Shown here in pieces: positions 49,435-59,494 of a stretch of DNA of 64,000 bases. The position numbers and the translations under genes were made by a program. Numbering within the stretch: the stretch's first letter is position 1; each line of letters begins with the position of its first letter. Source of the stretch: Chitinophagaceae bacterium (GTDB lineage: Bacteria > Bacteroidota > Bacteroidia > Chitinophagales > UBA10324); assembly GCA_947469485.1 (NCBI GenBank), contig CANIPU010000013.1, positions 1 through 64,000 of the forward strand. The letters run 5' to 3'. The notes below the pieces were generated by a model. That model was given only the letters and a program-made list of their open reading frames with translations. It did not search any database and was not told the DNA's origin.

Positions 49435-52179
49435 ATGGGACTAACAGCTTTTATAAATGATAAACCCTATTCAGTAAATACAGGCGAAACCATTTTGAAA
49501 TTTGTGCGCCGCCATCTCGGTCACGATTTTGTTCCCACGCTTTGCGATGCTCCCAACCTCGATCCGTTTGGTTCGTGCCGTGTTTGCAGTGTGGATGTGG
49601 CGCTGGTGGAAAACGGAAATGCAAAAGCGCAGGCATCGTGTCACACACCGGTGATTCCGAACTCGTATATATATACTGATAGTGACCGGATAAAAAAATT
49701 GCGACGGAATATTATTGAGCTGGTGCTCACCGACCATCCGCTTGATTGCCTCACCTGCGAGGTAAATAACAATTGCGAATTACAGACTGTTGCCGCTCGT
49801 GTAGGCATCCGCGATGTGCGGTATCCTGCCGGGAAAAATCACCTCGATAAGAAAAAAGATCTGAGTCACCCGTACATGACTTCTGATTTTTCGAAGTGCA
49901 TTAATTGTTTCCGTTGCGTGCGTGCGTGTGATGAAGTGCAGGGAGAATTTGTGTTGAGCATGGCAGGCCGCGGTTTCAACAGTCACATTGTGAAGAGCAA
50001 TGAAAATAATTTTTTTGAATCAGATTGCGTGAGTTGCGGTGCGTGCGCACAGGCTTGTCCGACCTCAGCTATATCCGATGTGTTTGAATCGAAGTCAATT
50101 GTTGCTGATAAAAAAGTGCGTACGGTTTGTACCTATTGTGGAGTTGGTTGCAACCTTGAAGTTGCAGTTGTGAACGGAAAAGTGAAATCAATACAAGCAC
50201 CTTTTGATGCAGAGGTGAATCAGGGACACACTTGTTTGAAAGGCCGATATGCTTTTTCATTTTACAATCATCCCGACAGAATTAAAACTCCGATGATTAG
50301 GAGAAACGGTGAATTGCAACCTGCAACATGGGATGAAGCTTATGATTTCATTGCCGAAAAATTAACAGGAATATTAAAACAACACGGCCCCGATTCCATT
50401 GCCGGAATTTCTTCAGCACGATGCACGAACGAAGAGAATTACATCATGCAGAAATTCATTCGTGCCGTAATCGGAACCAATAACATTGATTGCTGTGCGC
50501 GTGTTTGTCACTCACCAACCGCACTTGGTATGCAACGCTCATTCGGAACAGGAGCAGCTACCAATTCAGTAGAAGATATTAAATACACCGATTGTATAAT
50601 GGTGATAGGTGCAAATCCAACTGATGCACATCCGGTAACAGGCGCAAAGATCAAGCAATTCTTCATGAAGGGAAAACCAACCATTGTGATTGATCCACGC
50701 AGAACTGAGTTGGCCAGGTATGCAACTTATCATTTGCAGTTGCGCCCCGGAACTAATGTGGCGCTGCTTAACATGATGATGTATTACATCATCACCGAAA
50801 AACTAGAAGCAAAAGAATTTATTGAAAACAGAACCGAAGGTTATTCTGATTTCTGCAACCAGATATTGAAAGTTGATATTGCAGAGATGGAAAAAATTAC
50901 TGGTGTTGACCGAAAGCTTGTTCGTGAGGCTGCGATGGCTTACGCGAAAGCACCTAATGCCATGTCATTTCACGGATTGGGTGTAACTGAACACACGCAA
51001 GGTTCTTACACCGTGATGCTGATTTCTGATTTAGCAATGATCACAGGAAACATTGGCCGAAGAGGTGTTGGTGTTAATCCATTGCGCGGACAAAACAATG
51101 TGCAGGGCGCAGCAGACATGGGTTGCCAGCCACACCAAGGGGCTGGTTACATGAATGCTTATGACCCTGAAATAAATAAACAGTACGAGGCATTTTATAA
51201 GCGCAAAATTCCATTTAGTAAAGGATTAAAAATTCCGGAAATGTTTGATGCAGCCATTGAAGGAAATTTGAAAGCTATTTGGTTAATGGGAGAAGATGTG
51301 GTGCAAACTGACCCGAACACCAATAAAGTAATTGCAGCCATGAAAAACCTTGACCTGTTAGTGTTGCAGGAAATTTTTATGACTGAAACCTGTAAGTATG
51401 CAACAGTGGTTTTGCCTGGCGCCACTTTCTTAGAGAAGAGTGGAACTTATACCAATGCTGAGCGAAGAATTCAGAAAGTACAAAAAGTGGTGGAGCCATT
51501 AGAAGGAACTAAAGCAGATGGACAAATCATCGTTGAAATCATGAACCGAATGGGTTATGCGCAGGCACCTTATGAAGCCGAGACCATGCTGGAAGAAATT
51601 TCTCAGATAGTTCCATTCTTCGCCGGAGTAAAATGGAATGAGTTAGGCGACAATGGAAAGCAATGGCCTGTAAGAAAAGACGGAACTGATACTGAAATTC
51701 TTCATCTCGAAAATTTCCCGCGTGAAGATGGAAAAGGCAAGTTCCATTATTTCGATTTCAAAGAATCAAATGAACTTGTAAAAAACGGAAAGTCTTATCC
51801 GTACATCATCACCACCAATCGTGAACTGGAGCATTATAACTCAGGTACCATGACTCGCCGTACCGGAAATGTTGATATTCTGACTGAAGATGTATTGATG
51901 ATTCATCCGGATGATGCGAAGAAAAATTTAATCAACGAAGGCGATATGGTTTGTGTGGAATCACCTCGTGGTAAAGTGGATATCAAAGCGAGAATTACTG
52001 ATGAAGTAAAACCGGGAATTCTCAGCACCACTTTCCATTTTCCTGAGGTGTTGTTAAACATTATTACCAGCGATGAACACGATAGTGAAGCTATGTGCCC
52101 CGAGTATAAAGTGGTTGCAGTAAACATCCGCAAGAGCAAGGGGAGTTTTAAAAATAAAAATGTGCCGGTGAAGGCTTAA
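49435..52179 (+). CDS. Formate dehydrogenase alpha subunit (molybdopterin, NuoG-like N-terminus)
   Basis: A 914-residue catalytic subunit. The N-terminal ferredoxin-like part has a [2Fe-2S] site (FGSCRVCSV), the His-Cys3 cluster (DHPLDCLTC...NCELQ) and two [4Fe-4S] motifs (CINCFRCVRAC and CVSCGACAQACP). The molybdopterin part has CTYCGVGCNLEV and the metal-ligand Cys in CARVCHSPTALG, so the active site uses cysteine rather than selenocysteine, followed by a catalytic-type His. It oxidises formate to CO2. Only 2 nt separate it from the diaphorase gene. GC content is visibly higher than in the flanking genes. Confidence 0.93.
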   Translation: MGLTAFINDKPYSVNTGETILKFVRRHLGHDFVPTLCDAPNLDPFGSCRVCSVDVALVENGNAKAQASCHTPVIPNSYIYTDSDRIKKLRRNIIELVLTDHPLDCLTCEVNNNCELQTVAARVGIRDVRYPAGKNHLDKKKDLSHPYMTSDFSKCINCFRCVRACDEVQGEFVLSMAGRGFNSHIVKSNENNFFESDCVSCGACAQACPTSAISDVFESKSIVADKKVRTVCTYCGVGCNLEVAVVNGKVKSIQAPFDAEVNQGHTCLKGRYAFSFYNHPDRIKTPMIRRNGELQPATWDEAYDFIAEKLTGILKQHGPDSIAGISSARCTNEENYIMQKFIRAVIGTNNIDCCARVCHSPTALGMQRSFGTGAATNSVEDIKYTDCIMVIGANPTDAHPVTGAKIKQFFMKGKPTIVIDPRRTELARYATYHLQLRPGTNVALLNMMMYYIITEKLEAKEFIENRTEGYSDFCNQILKVDIAEMEKITGVDRKLVREAAMAYAKAPNAMSFHGLGVTEHTQGSYTVMLISDLAMITGNIGRRGVGVNPLRGQNNVQGAADMGCQPHQGAGYMNAYDPEINKQYEAFYKRKIPFSKGLKIPEMFDAAIEGNLKAIWLMGEDVVQTDPNTNKVIAAMKNLDLLVLQEIFMTETCKYATVVLPGATFLEKSGTYTNAERRIQKVQKVVEPLEGTKADGQIIVEIMNRMGYAQAPYEAETMLEEISQIVPFFAGVKWNELGDNGKQWPVRKDGTDTEILHLENFPREDGKGKFHYFDFKESNELVKNGKSYPYIITTNRELEHYNSGTMTRRTGNVDILTEDVLMIHPDDAKKNLINEGDMVCVESPRGKVDIKARITDEVKPGILSTTFHFPEVLLNIITSDEHDSEAMCPEYKVVAVNIRKSKGSFKNKNVPVKA

Positions 52180-52196
52180 CTTTTTCAACATTCTTA

Positions 52197-53108
52197 ATGA
52201 TAGACATTACTAATAAAATATTTACTCATCGAACAGCAATAGCACAAGCCATTGTTAAAGTGAGCAAGCAGGAAACTATTGATGCTGTAAAAAATAAAAC
52301 TGTTCCGAAAGGAGATGTGTTGGAAGCAAGTCGTATTGCAGGTTTGTTCGGCATTAAAAGAACGAGTGACATGATTCCGGATTGCCATCCGTTACCTGTT
52401 GAGTTTGCAGCAGTTACTCATAAAATTGAAGGGCTCGAAATAATTATTGAAACTGAAGTTCACACAATTTATAAAACAGGAGTTGAAGTGGAAGCCATGC
52501 ACGGGGCATCAGTTGTGGCTTTAACTATTTACGATATGCTTAAACCAATTGATAAAGAAATTGAAATAGTTGGTATAAAACTGTTGAAGAAAAAGGGAGG
52601 GAAGTCGCAATACAATGATACACTCAGCCGCACAATTAAAACTGCTGTAGTAGTTTGTTCCGATAGTATTTCAACAGGAAAAAAACAGGACTTCGCAGGT
52701 AAAGCAATAATTGAGAAGCTGAAAAAATTCAATACATCCATTAACGATTATTCCATCATTGCTGATGAAGTAAAAATTATCCAGGAAAAAGTTCAATCAC
52801 TTTACGAAAGCCAGGTTGATTTAATAATCCTCACAGGAGGAACAGGTTTATCAAAGCGTGATGTAACTCCCGAAGCCATTCGCCCGATGCTTGACATAGA
52901 GATTCCGGGTATAGCAGAGGCAGCTAGAAGTTATGGTCAACATCAAATGCCTTATGCTATGTTATCGCGAAGCATTGCAGGATTAAAAGGTAATTCATTA
53001 ATACTTGCATTGCCTGGTTCTACTCGTGGCGCGCAGGAAAGCATGGATGCCTTGTTTCCTTACCTGCTTCATATTTTTAAGGTGATGGAAAACACTCCTC
53101 ACGATTAA
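52197..53108 (+). CDS. Bifunctional MoaC/MoaB molybdenum cofactor biosynthesis protein
   Basis: A 303-residue fusion. The N-terminal half is MoaC-like: RTSDMIPDCHPLPV and TGVEVEAMHGASVVAL, the cyclic pyranopterin monophosphate synthase accessory that completes the MoaA product. The C-terminal half is MoaB/Mog-like: AVVVCSDSIS, LTGGTGLSKRDVTPEAI and LPGSTRGAQESMDALFPY, which adenylates molybdopterin. It closes the operon, 17 nt after fdhA. Fused forms are known in other bacteria. Confidence 0.9.
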   Translation: MIDITNKIFTHRTAIAQAIVKVSKQETIDAVKNKTVPKGDVLEASRIAGLFGIKRTSDMIPDCHPLPVEFAAVTHKIEGLEIIIETEVHTIYKTGVEVEAMHGASVVALTIYDMLKPIDKEIEIVGIKLLKKKGGKSQYNDTLSRTIKTAVVVCSDSISTGKKQDFAGKAIIEKLKKFNTSINDYSIIADEVKIIQEKVQSLYESQVDLIILTGGTGLSKRDVTPEAIRPMLDIEIPGIAEAARSYGQHQMPYAMLSRSIAGLKGNSLILALPGSTRGAQESMDALFPYLLHIFKVMENTPHD

Positions 53109-53130
53109 TAAAACAAGAAATATATATAAA

Positions 53131-53163
53131 AAAAGGGTTTCAGAATATGAAACCCTTTTTTTT
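53131..53163. terminator. Bidirectional terminator between the formate operon and tRNA-Arg
   Basis: A 12-bp stem AAAAGGGTTTCA / TGAAACCCTTTT. A- and T-runs on both sides let it end both the moaCB transcript and the minus-strand tRNA transcript. Confidence 0.9.
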
Positions 53164-53164
53164 G

Positions 53165-53238
53165 TGACCCTGCAAGGAGTCAAACCTTGAACCTTCTGAT
53201 CCGTAGTCAGATACTCTATTCAGTTGAGCTACAGGGCC
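53165..53238 (-). tRNA. tRNA-Arg (anticodon ACG)
   Basis: A full cloverleaf on the minus strand: acceptor GGCCCTG pairs with CAGGGTC (one G-T pair), D-arm GCTC...GAGT, anticodon stem TCTGA/TCAGA around CTACGGA with ACG, T-arm with GTTTGACTC loop region, discriminator A. CCA is not encoded. The A34 would be edited to inosine, as in bacterial tRNA-Arg(ACG). Confidence 0.94.
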
Positions 53239-53311
53239 AATTTTTATTTGGGAGCGCAATAATAAGAAACCAATTTGAAACCAAGAATAATGCTCTAATA
53301 ATTCAGGTTTT

Positions 53312-54286
53312 TCAGTTATCTTTTTTAGGGGTTGGTTTAGCTATGCTTTCTCTCATTTCAGTATCAGCCTGTACATTTTTCATTTTGTAATAATCCATAA
53401 TTCCCATATTTCCGCTTCTGAAAGCTTCAGCCATTGCCTGAGGAATTTGAGCCTCGGCTTCAATAACCATTGCTCTTGCTTCCTGAGCCTTCGCTTTCAT
53501 TTCCTGCTCTAAGGCAACTGCCATGGCGCGACGCTCTTCAGCTTTTGCCTGTGCTATGTTCTTATCAGCATTTGCCTGATCCATTTGAAGGTATGCACCA
53601 ATGTTTTTACCTACATCAATATCAGCAATATCAATTGAAAGAATTTCAAATGCAGTTCCAGCGTCCAAACCTTTTGCCAAAACAACTTTTGAAATTGAAT
53701 CAGGATGTTCTAAAACTTCTTTATGTGAAAGAGCCGAACCAATTGAGCTTACTACTCCTTCACCAACCCTTGCTAAAACTGTTTCTTCACCTGCACCTCC
53801 AACCAGCTTATTAATATTAGTGCGGACCGTTACTCGTGCACGACAAATTAACTGAATACCATCCTTTGCAACAGCTGTTACAGGTGGTGTATCAATTACT
53901 TTCGGATTTACACTCATTTGTACAGCCTCTAAAACATCACGACCTGCGAGATTTATAGCAGTAGCTGCTTTCCAATCTAACGCAATATTTGCCTTGTCAG
54001 CAGATATCATTGCGCGAATAACAGAATTCACATTTCCTCCAGCTAGATAATGCGTTTCAACATCATTGCTTGTAACCTTTAATCCAGCCTTTGTACTGTT
54101 AATTAATGCATTAACTACTAAAGAAGGCGGAACCTTACGAATACGCATAAAAATCAAATTTGCAATACTGATTTTTACACCGCTAAATATTGCAGTTATC
54201 CAAAGGTTAAGTGGAATGATGTAAAAAAATAAAATAATAAATACAAAAATTCCGAGCGCGGTTAACGCAATCATTACTGGTTCCAT
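53312..54286 (-). CDS. floA: Flotillin-like protein FloA
   Basis: A 324-residue SPFH-family membrane scaffold. Two hydrophobic hairpin segments at the N-terminus ([26 protein letters not shown]) anchor it. The SPFH domain (about residues 60-230) includes [29 protein letters not shown], and an alanine/glutamate-rich coiled coil follows ([23 protein letters not shown]). It organises membrane microdomains. The gene is 6 nt after a NfeD-like gene, the normal partner. Confidence 0.9.
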   Translation of the reverse strand: MEPVMIALTALGIFVFIILFFYIIPLNLWITAIFSGVKISIANLIFMRIRKVPPSLVVNALINSTKAGLKVTSNDVETHYLAGGNVNSVIRAMISADKANIALDWKAATAINLAGRDVLEAVQMSVNPKVIDTPPVTAVAKDGIQLICRARVTVRTNINKLVGGAGEETVLARVGEGVVSSIGSALSHKEVLEHPDSISKVVLAKGLDAGTAFEILSIDIADIDVGKNIGAYLQMDQANADKNIAQAKAEERRAMAVALEQEMKAKAQEARAMVIEAEAQIPQAMAEAFRSGNMGIMDYYKMKNVQADTEMRESIAKPTPKKDN

Positions 54287-54292
54287 GTTTTG

Positions 54293-54763
54293 CTATTTTT
54301 TTGTTTGAACGATTATTTTTCTGTTTTCTATTCTTAAAATTTCAATTTCAGTATGAGGATTTATGAATTCACTTTCAGAATTCACTTCATAATTTATATC
54401 ATTAAATCTGGCAGTTCCGGATAAAGCAATTTTGCTTACGGCTATACCTATATCACCGGGCTTTATGCTTCCTTCTTCCCATTCGTTCATTCTGCTTTCA
54501 GACAATGATTGTTTCAAACTTAATTTATTCCACAATCCGGATTTAAAACCGATAACTAAAGAAGTTATCATAATTAATATGGAAATTCCTATGGTCATCC
54601 AACCAATTGAATTTCCATAACTTGAAAATGAATAATAAAACCCAGTAAGCATCATTCCAAATCCTAATATTGCAAATACTGTGAAACCAGGAATAAAAAA
54701 TATATCAATATAAATAAGAAGCCAACCTATTGCCAGAAGGGAAATGATTATAAATAATTCCAA
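54293..54763 (-). CDS. NfeD-family membrane protein
   Basis: A 156-residue protein with three to four membrane helices (MELFIIISLLAIGWLLIYIDIFFIPGF onwards) and a C-terminal OB-fold domain (PGDIGIAVSKIALSGTARFNDINYEVNSESEFI), the short NfeD type. NfeD proteins work beside flotillins, and here floA follows by 6 nt in the same operon. The protease domain of long NfeD proteins is absent. Confidence 0.88.
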   Translation of the reverse strand: MELFIIISLLAIGWLLIYIDIFFIPGFTVFAILGFGMMLTGFYYSFSSYGNSIGWMTIGISILIMITSLVIGFKSGLWNKLSLKQSLSESRMNEWEEGSIKPGDIGIAVSKIALSGTARFNDINYEVNSESEFINPHTEIEILRIENRKIIVQTKK

Positions 54764-54911
54764 TTTTATTTAAATTTAAGGAGTTGCAAATGTAATCAGT
54801 AGTAAATCACTTAGGCACAATTAATTTTAAAGTGAATTAATAGTTAGGAATTTCTATTTGTCAATTATCAATTCAACTTCTCAATCATACATTTGTCAGA
54901 AACCAATTTTG

Positions 54912-55688
54912 ATGGAAGAAAGTTTATTAGCATTTGAACGGGTGCTTAATGTGATGAATGACCTTCGGGAAAAATGCCCTTGGGATCGAAAACAAACAAT
55001 TGAATCGTTACGCATTTTAACTATTGAAGAAACATATGAATTAGCGGATGCTATAACCAAAAAGGATATGACATCCTTAAAAGAAGAATTAGGAGACTTG
55101 CTATTGCACATTGTTTTCTATTCAAAAATTGCTTCTGAAAACAAAGAATTTACAATTGCTAATGTGATGAATGATTTATGTGAAAAATTGATTGAACGGC
55201 ACCCTCATATTTATGGTGATGTAATTGTTGAAAATGAAGAACAGGTTAAACAAAACTGGGAACAGATTAAACAAAAGAAATCGAATCGTTCATTGTTATC
55301 CGGAGTGCCGGTTTCTTTACCTGCATTAGTCAAAGCCTATCGAATGCAGGAAAAAGCAAAACAGGTAGGCTTTGAATGGGAAAACAAACATCAGGTTTGG
55401 GAAAAGGTCGAAGAAGAATTGTTGGAATTTAAGAATGAAGCATTTGCAAATGAAATTCATCACGAACATTTGGAAAAGGAATTTGGCGACTTGCTTTTTT
55501 CGTTAGTTAATCTTTCACGCTATTTGAACATTGATCCGGAAGCAGCATTGGAAAAAACCAATTTGAAATTTTTCAATCGGTTTAATCTGATGGAAAAAAT
55601 GGCGAATGAGCAGGAGAAAAAATTACACGATATGAAATTGGAAGAGATGGATATATTGTGGAATCAAACAAAGAAACAGGTTCCTTAG
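54912..55688 (+). CDS. mazG: Nucleoside triphosphate pyrophosphohydrolase MazG
   Basis: ATG 54912 (MEESLLAFERVLNVM) is chosen over the track's TTG, giving 258 residues. Two tandem MazG domains are visible: CPWDRKQTIESLRILTIEETYELADAI with EELGDLLLHIVFYS, and KVEEELLEFKNE with EFGDLLFSLVNLSRY. The EExxE/D metal ligands of both are present. It hydrolyses NTPs to NMP and pyrophosphate, cleans abnormal nucleotides and can lower ppGpp. It lies 8 nt before the large kinase gene. Confidence 0.92.
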   Translation: MEESLLAFERVLNVMNDLREKCPWDRKQTIESLRILTIEETYELADAITKKDMTSLKEELGDLLLHIVFYSKIASENKEFTIANVMNDLCEKLIERHPHIYGDVIVENEEQVKQNWEQIKQKKSNRSLLSGVPVSLPALVKAYRMQEKAKQVGFEWENKHQVWEKVEEELLEFKNEAFANEIHHEHLEKEFGDLLFSLVNLSRYLNIDPEAALEKTNLKFFNRFNLMEKMANEQEKKLHDMKLEEMDILWNQTKKQVP

Positions 55689-55696
55689 AGTAAGGT

Positions 55697-58600
55697 ATGG
55701 TAAAACATAAAGGTTGGATTCCTTTTTTTCTGTTTTTTTTATCAGCATTATTTATGCTGCTTTCTTTTTATCTGCCTATGTTTTATAGTCCTCATAAAGA
55801 ACTGCATAAAGCAATTATTAGTACCGAATCAAAAATAAATGCTCTTGAAAAGAAGTTTCAGGAATATTGTGACAAATTAAAATCTGACGACGATTTTTTT
55901 ATAAAACATGATTCAATTGAAAACTTAAGTGAAGTTGAATATACAATTCTATACTATATAAATGATTCGCTAGTTTTTTGGAATAACAATAAAATTCTTC
56001 CTCAAAATATTAAAGGTATTCAAGAGGAAGGTTTTGAATTTGAGAAATTTAAAAATGGTTATTATTTAACTATAAATAAAAGAATAGAGAAATCAAGTTT
56101 AAGAAAAAGGGAATTGTTTATGATGATTCCGATTCGAGATGCTTATGTAACCGAAAATCAATATCTTAAACATAAATACAATACTTACTTCAGCATTCCT
56201 GAATGGATTGAAGTTGCTTCTCAAGTATCACCATTAGCAGAAGTTGTAAAATCATCAACAGGGAAAAATTTATTTTATCTGTCTTACTCTTTACCTTTTA
56301 TTAACCCTGAGCCACAGACAGCTTCAATTACATTGTATTTTTTAAGTATAGTTTTATTGTTGGCAGGTATTCATTTTTTTTTAACCTATTTGGTTTCCAG
56401 TTCTTGGTGGCTCATTAAGTTGTTGATAGCTCTTTCAATTCCGGTTTTGTTTTTTTATTTATTGAATCATGCCAATCTGGTTCCTATTGGTGTTTCAAAC
56501 TGGAAATTATTTGCTGCCGATGTATTTGCATCACCCGATATTGGTTCTTCTTTAGGCTGCTTGTTTATTGAATGCATTGCTGCAATTTGGGCTGTTATCT
56601 ATATTAACTTCTTTATTGAAATACCTATTCCAAGAAGTAGATTTTACAATTGGTTTGTTTCATTTATTTATATCAGTTTCATATTTTTTATTGGTGTTTA
56701 TTTCACATATTCAATAAAAGGCTTGTCGCGTGATTCAAAGTTGTTGATCGGTTTTTTAAATCCTATTACTCCGGATTATCTATCAATAATCGCTTTGTTT
56801 TGTATTAGTGTTTTTGCCTTTTGTTTTTTTCTTATCGCTCAGAAAGCGTCAGAATATATCAGAGTGATGCCTGTTTCGACTTTAAGTAAATTTTCGATTT
56901 TATTGCTGGTAGCTATTCTTACAACCTTTTATACCCCGTTATTTCATTTCGACTTTTCTCCTTTTTTAATCTCAATTGGAATATCACTGGTCTTTGTTAT
57001 TATTTATCTATTGAGAGTAAAAAATGTTGCTCGTATCGATTTAGTCAGGTTATTTATTCTGTTAATTGCTTTTTCAATTTCGTGTGCTGTTTTAACTACT
57101 TATTTCAGACAAGAAAAAGATTTTAATTCAAGATTAACTCTTGCCCGAAAACTAATTAATGAAAGAGATAATGTAACAGAATACTTGCTGGCTGATATGC
57201 GACCTCAGATAGAAGCAGATGAATTTATTAAAAATTATTTTGTTCATCCGATTATTTCCTACAAAAATTTTTCCGAAGAACTGAGACAAGTATATTTTGC
57301 TTTTGGTTTTAGTCGGTATGAAGTCGACTTTGTTTCATTTGATTCAGAAGGATTGCCATTAAATATAGATGAAAGTGCAAGTGCAAATAATTTTGGAAAT
57401 GAAATATTTCGAAATGCCCAAACTTTAATTTCAGGCAAACTTTATTATTTCAATAGCCAAGCCACAGGTAGCGGATACGCCGCATTCTATCCTATTATTG
57501 TTAATGAAAACTACATCGGCCGCTTATTTATTGTTTTGAGAAGTAAGTTGCTAAACCGGATTAATGTTTATCCTGAACTGTTGCTAGAAGAGAAAGATAA
57601 GATTCCTGAAGAAGCCGAAGGATATTCATTTGCAGTATATGAAAACACAAACCGCCTGAATGAAAGCAGCGGAAATATCACTTACCCTGTAAATGATATC
57701 TATGGTCCAATGACCAAAGAATTAAACGAACCTTTTATTTACCATGAAAAAAATATTGAGCATATAATTTTAAAACAGGATGATGGAGATACCGTAGTTA
57801 TTTCAAAACAAATTGATTTGTTGCAGGAGTTTTTTTCTGCTTTCTCATATTTATTTGTGGCGGCATTTTTATTTGTTGTATTAATCGCTTTTTTACTTTA
57901 CTTGTATTTATATTTTAAAGGAAGCGCCCATTTTTTCAGTTTTGCTGAAGCTTCATTCAGAAATATTATTCAATTGTCATTTGTATTTATAATTTTTCTA
58001 TCAGTTATTTTTCTTGGAATTACAATTGGCAATCTTTTTCAACAACAATTTAATAGTAATACCTCTGAGAAACTTTCTGAAAAATTAAAAGAAGTTGAAC
58101 AATCAGTTAGATATGTTGTAAGTAATACCGTTTCGTTTGATTCTCTGTGTGGATTTACACCAAGGGATCTCTCAACAATACTTAATATTAATATTAATGA
58201 TTTTAGTGAGTTACATGATATGGATGTTAATTTTTATGATATGCATGGTGCGTTACTCACATCTTCGCAACCAAGCATTTTCGAAAAGGGGCTTCAATCC
58301 AGAATGATGAATGCAAATGCTTTTCATAAAATGCGTAGAACACTTCCTTCAGAAATTATTCAACAAGAAACTATTGGTCAATTAAAATATTTGAGTGGAT
58401 ATAGACCTGTATACAATGAAGAAGGACGATTGCTTGCCTATTTAAATATCCCTTACTTTAATACTTATCGCTTACTCAATGAGCAAATAGGAGTGTTTTT
58501 TTCAGCGCTTATAAATATTTTGGTAACAGCATTAATACTTGCAGGGTTTTTAGCACCATTTATTTCCAGGCAAATAACAGCGAAGCTTTCTCACATTGCT

Positions 58601-59419
58601 GAAAAATTTAAACAAGTCACAATAGGAGGAAAGAACAAACCAATAGAATGGCAGGCAAGAGATGAATTGGCAGTGTTAGTTAAAGAATTTAATAAAATGA
58701 TAATGAAACTTGATGAAAGTGCTAAACAATTAGCACGATCAGAAAGAGAATCGGCATGGAGAGAAATGGCCCAACAGGTTGCCCATGAAATAAAAAACCC
58801 GTTAACTCCAATGAAATTAAGTATTCAGCATTTGCAACGGGCATTTGATAATAAAGATCCAAGAGCTCCAGAAATGGCAGAAAGAATTTCAAAAACACTC
58901 ATTGAGCAAATTGAAAATTTATCAAAAATTGCAACTGAATTTTCTTCGTTTGCAAAAATGCCGCAGCCGGAGAATGAAAAAATTCATCTTTTAGAAGTAG
59001 TGTATCACTCGGCAAATTTGTACAAAGAAAATGAAGGGGTTAGTATCTCTGTTAAAACAGAAGGAGTAATTCGCGATGAAATTTTTGCAGATAAAAGTCA
59101 ATTATTGAGAGTGTTCAATAATCTGATTCTGAACTCAATTCAGGCGATACCAGATGATCGCCAAGGTGAAATAGTAATTAAAGCAATAAATGTTAACGAT
59201 AGTATTATGATAAGCGTAAGTGACAATGGAATTGGAATTGATCAGGAAAAGGCGAATAAAGTTTTTGTACCCAACTTCACAACAAAGTCTTCAGGTATGG
59301 GATTAGGCTTAGCAATATCTCAAAACATTATTGAAATGGCCGGAGGAATAATCAGATTTGAATCGATAGAAAATTCCGGAACTACCTTTTATGTCACCTT
59401 GCCATTGAATAGTATATGA
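55697..59419 (+). CDS. Large multi-pass sensor histidine kinase (NtrY-like)
   Basis: A 1,240-residue membrane kinase. An N-terminal helix and periplasmic segment (about 1-210) come first, then a block of seven to nine hydrophobic helices (about 210-480). A second periplasmic sensor segment (about 490-720) and one more helix follow, then a further domain and helix before HAMP (ISRQITAKLSHIAEKF). The kinase core has the H box REMAQQVAHEIKNPLTPMKLS, N box NNLILNSIQA, DNGIGI and SGMGLGLAIS. It autophosphorylates on His; no receiver partner is adjacent except the OmpR regulator two genes on. The size is unusual and the signal is unknown. Confidence 0.88.
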   Translation: MVKHKGWIPFFLFFLSALFMLLSFYLPMFYSPHKELHKAIISTESKINALEKKFQEYCDKLKSDDDFFIKHDSIENLSEVEYTILYYINDSLVFWNNNKILPQNIKGIQEEGFEFEKFKNGYYLTINKRIEKSSLRKRELFMMIPIRDAYVTENQYLKHKYNTYFSIPEWIEVASQVSPLAEVVKSSTGKNLFYLSYSLPFINPEPQTASITLYFLSIVLLLAGIHFFLTYLVSSSWWLIKLLIALSIPVLFFYLLNHANLVPIGVSNWKLFAADVFASPDIGSSLGCLFIECIAAIWAVIYINFFIEIPIPRSRFYNWFVSFIYISFIFFIGVYFTYSIKGLSRDSKLLIGFLNPITPDYLSIIALFCISVFAFCFFLIAQKASEYIRVMPVSTLSKFSILLLVAILTTFYTPLFHFDFSPFLISIGISLVFVIIYLLRVKNVARIDLVRLFILLIAFSISCAVLTTYFRQEKDFNSRLTLARKLINERDNVTEYLLADMRPQIEADEFIKNYFVHPIISYKNFSEELRQVYFAFGFSRYEVDFVSFDSEGLPLNIDESASANNFGNEIFRNAQTLISGKLYYFNSQATGSGYAAFYPIIVNENYIGRLFIVLRSKLLNRINVYPELLLEEKDKIPEEAEGYSFAVYENTNRLNESSGNITYPVNDIYGPMTKELNEPFIYHEKNIEHIILKQDDGDTVVISKQIDLLQEFFSAFSYLFVAAFLFVVLIAFLLYLYLYFKGSAHFFSFAEASFRNIIQLSFVFIIFLSVIFLGITIGNLFQQQFNSNTSEKLSEKLKEVEQSVRYVVSNTVSFDSLCGFTPRDLSTILNININDFSELHDMDVNFYDMHGALLTSSQPSIFEKGLQSRMMNANAFHKMRRTLPSEIIQQETIGQLKYLSGYRPVYNEEGRLLAYLNIPYFNTYRLLNEQIGVFFSALINILVTALILAGFLAPFISRQITAKLSHIAEKFKQVTIGGKNKPIEWQARDELAVLVKEFNKMIMKLDESAKQLARSERESAWREMAQQVAHEIKNPLTPMKLSIQHLQRAFDNKDPRAPEMAERISKTLIEQIENLSKIATEFSSFAKMPQPENEKIHLLEVVYHSANLYKENEGVSISVKTEGVIRDEIFADKSQLLRVFNNLILNSIQAIPDDRQGEIVIKAINVNDSIMISVSDNGIGIDQEKANKVFVPNFTTKSSGMGLGLAISQNIIEMAGGIIRFESIENSGTTFYVTLPLNSI

Positions 59420-59494
59420 ATATGATTTGTCATACTCAAGTCAGTTTTTATGATTGTACAATTTTATCAGCAAAGTAGTTTTTAATTTAGAGCA

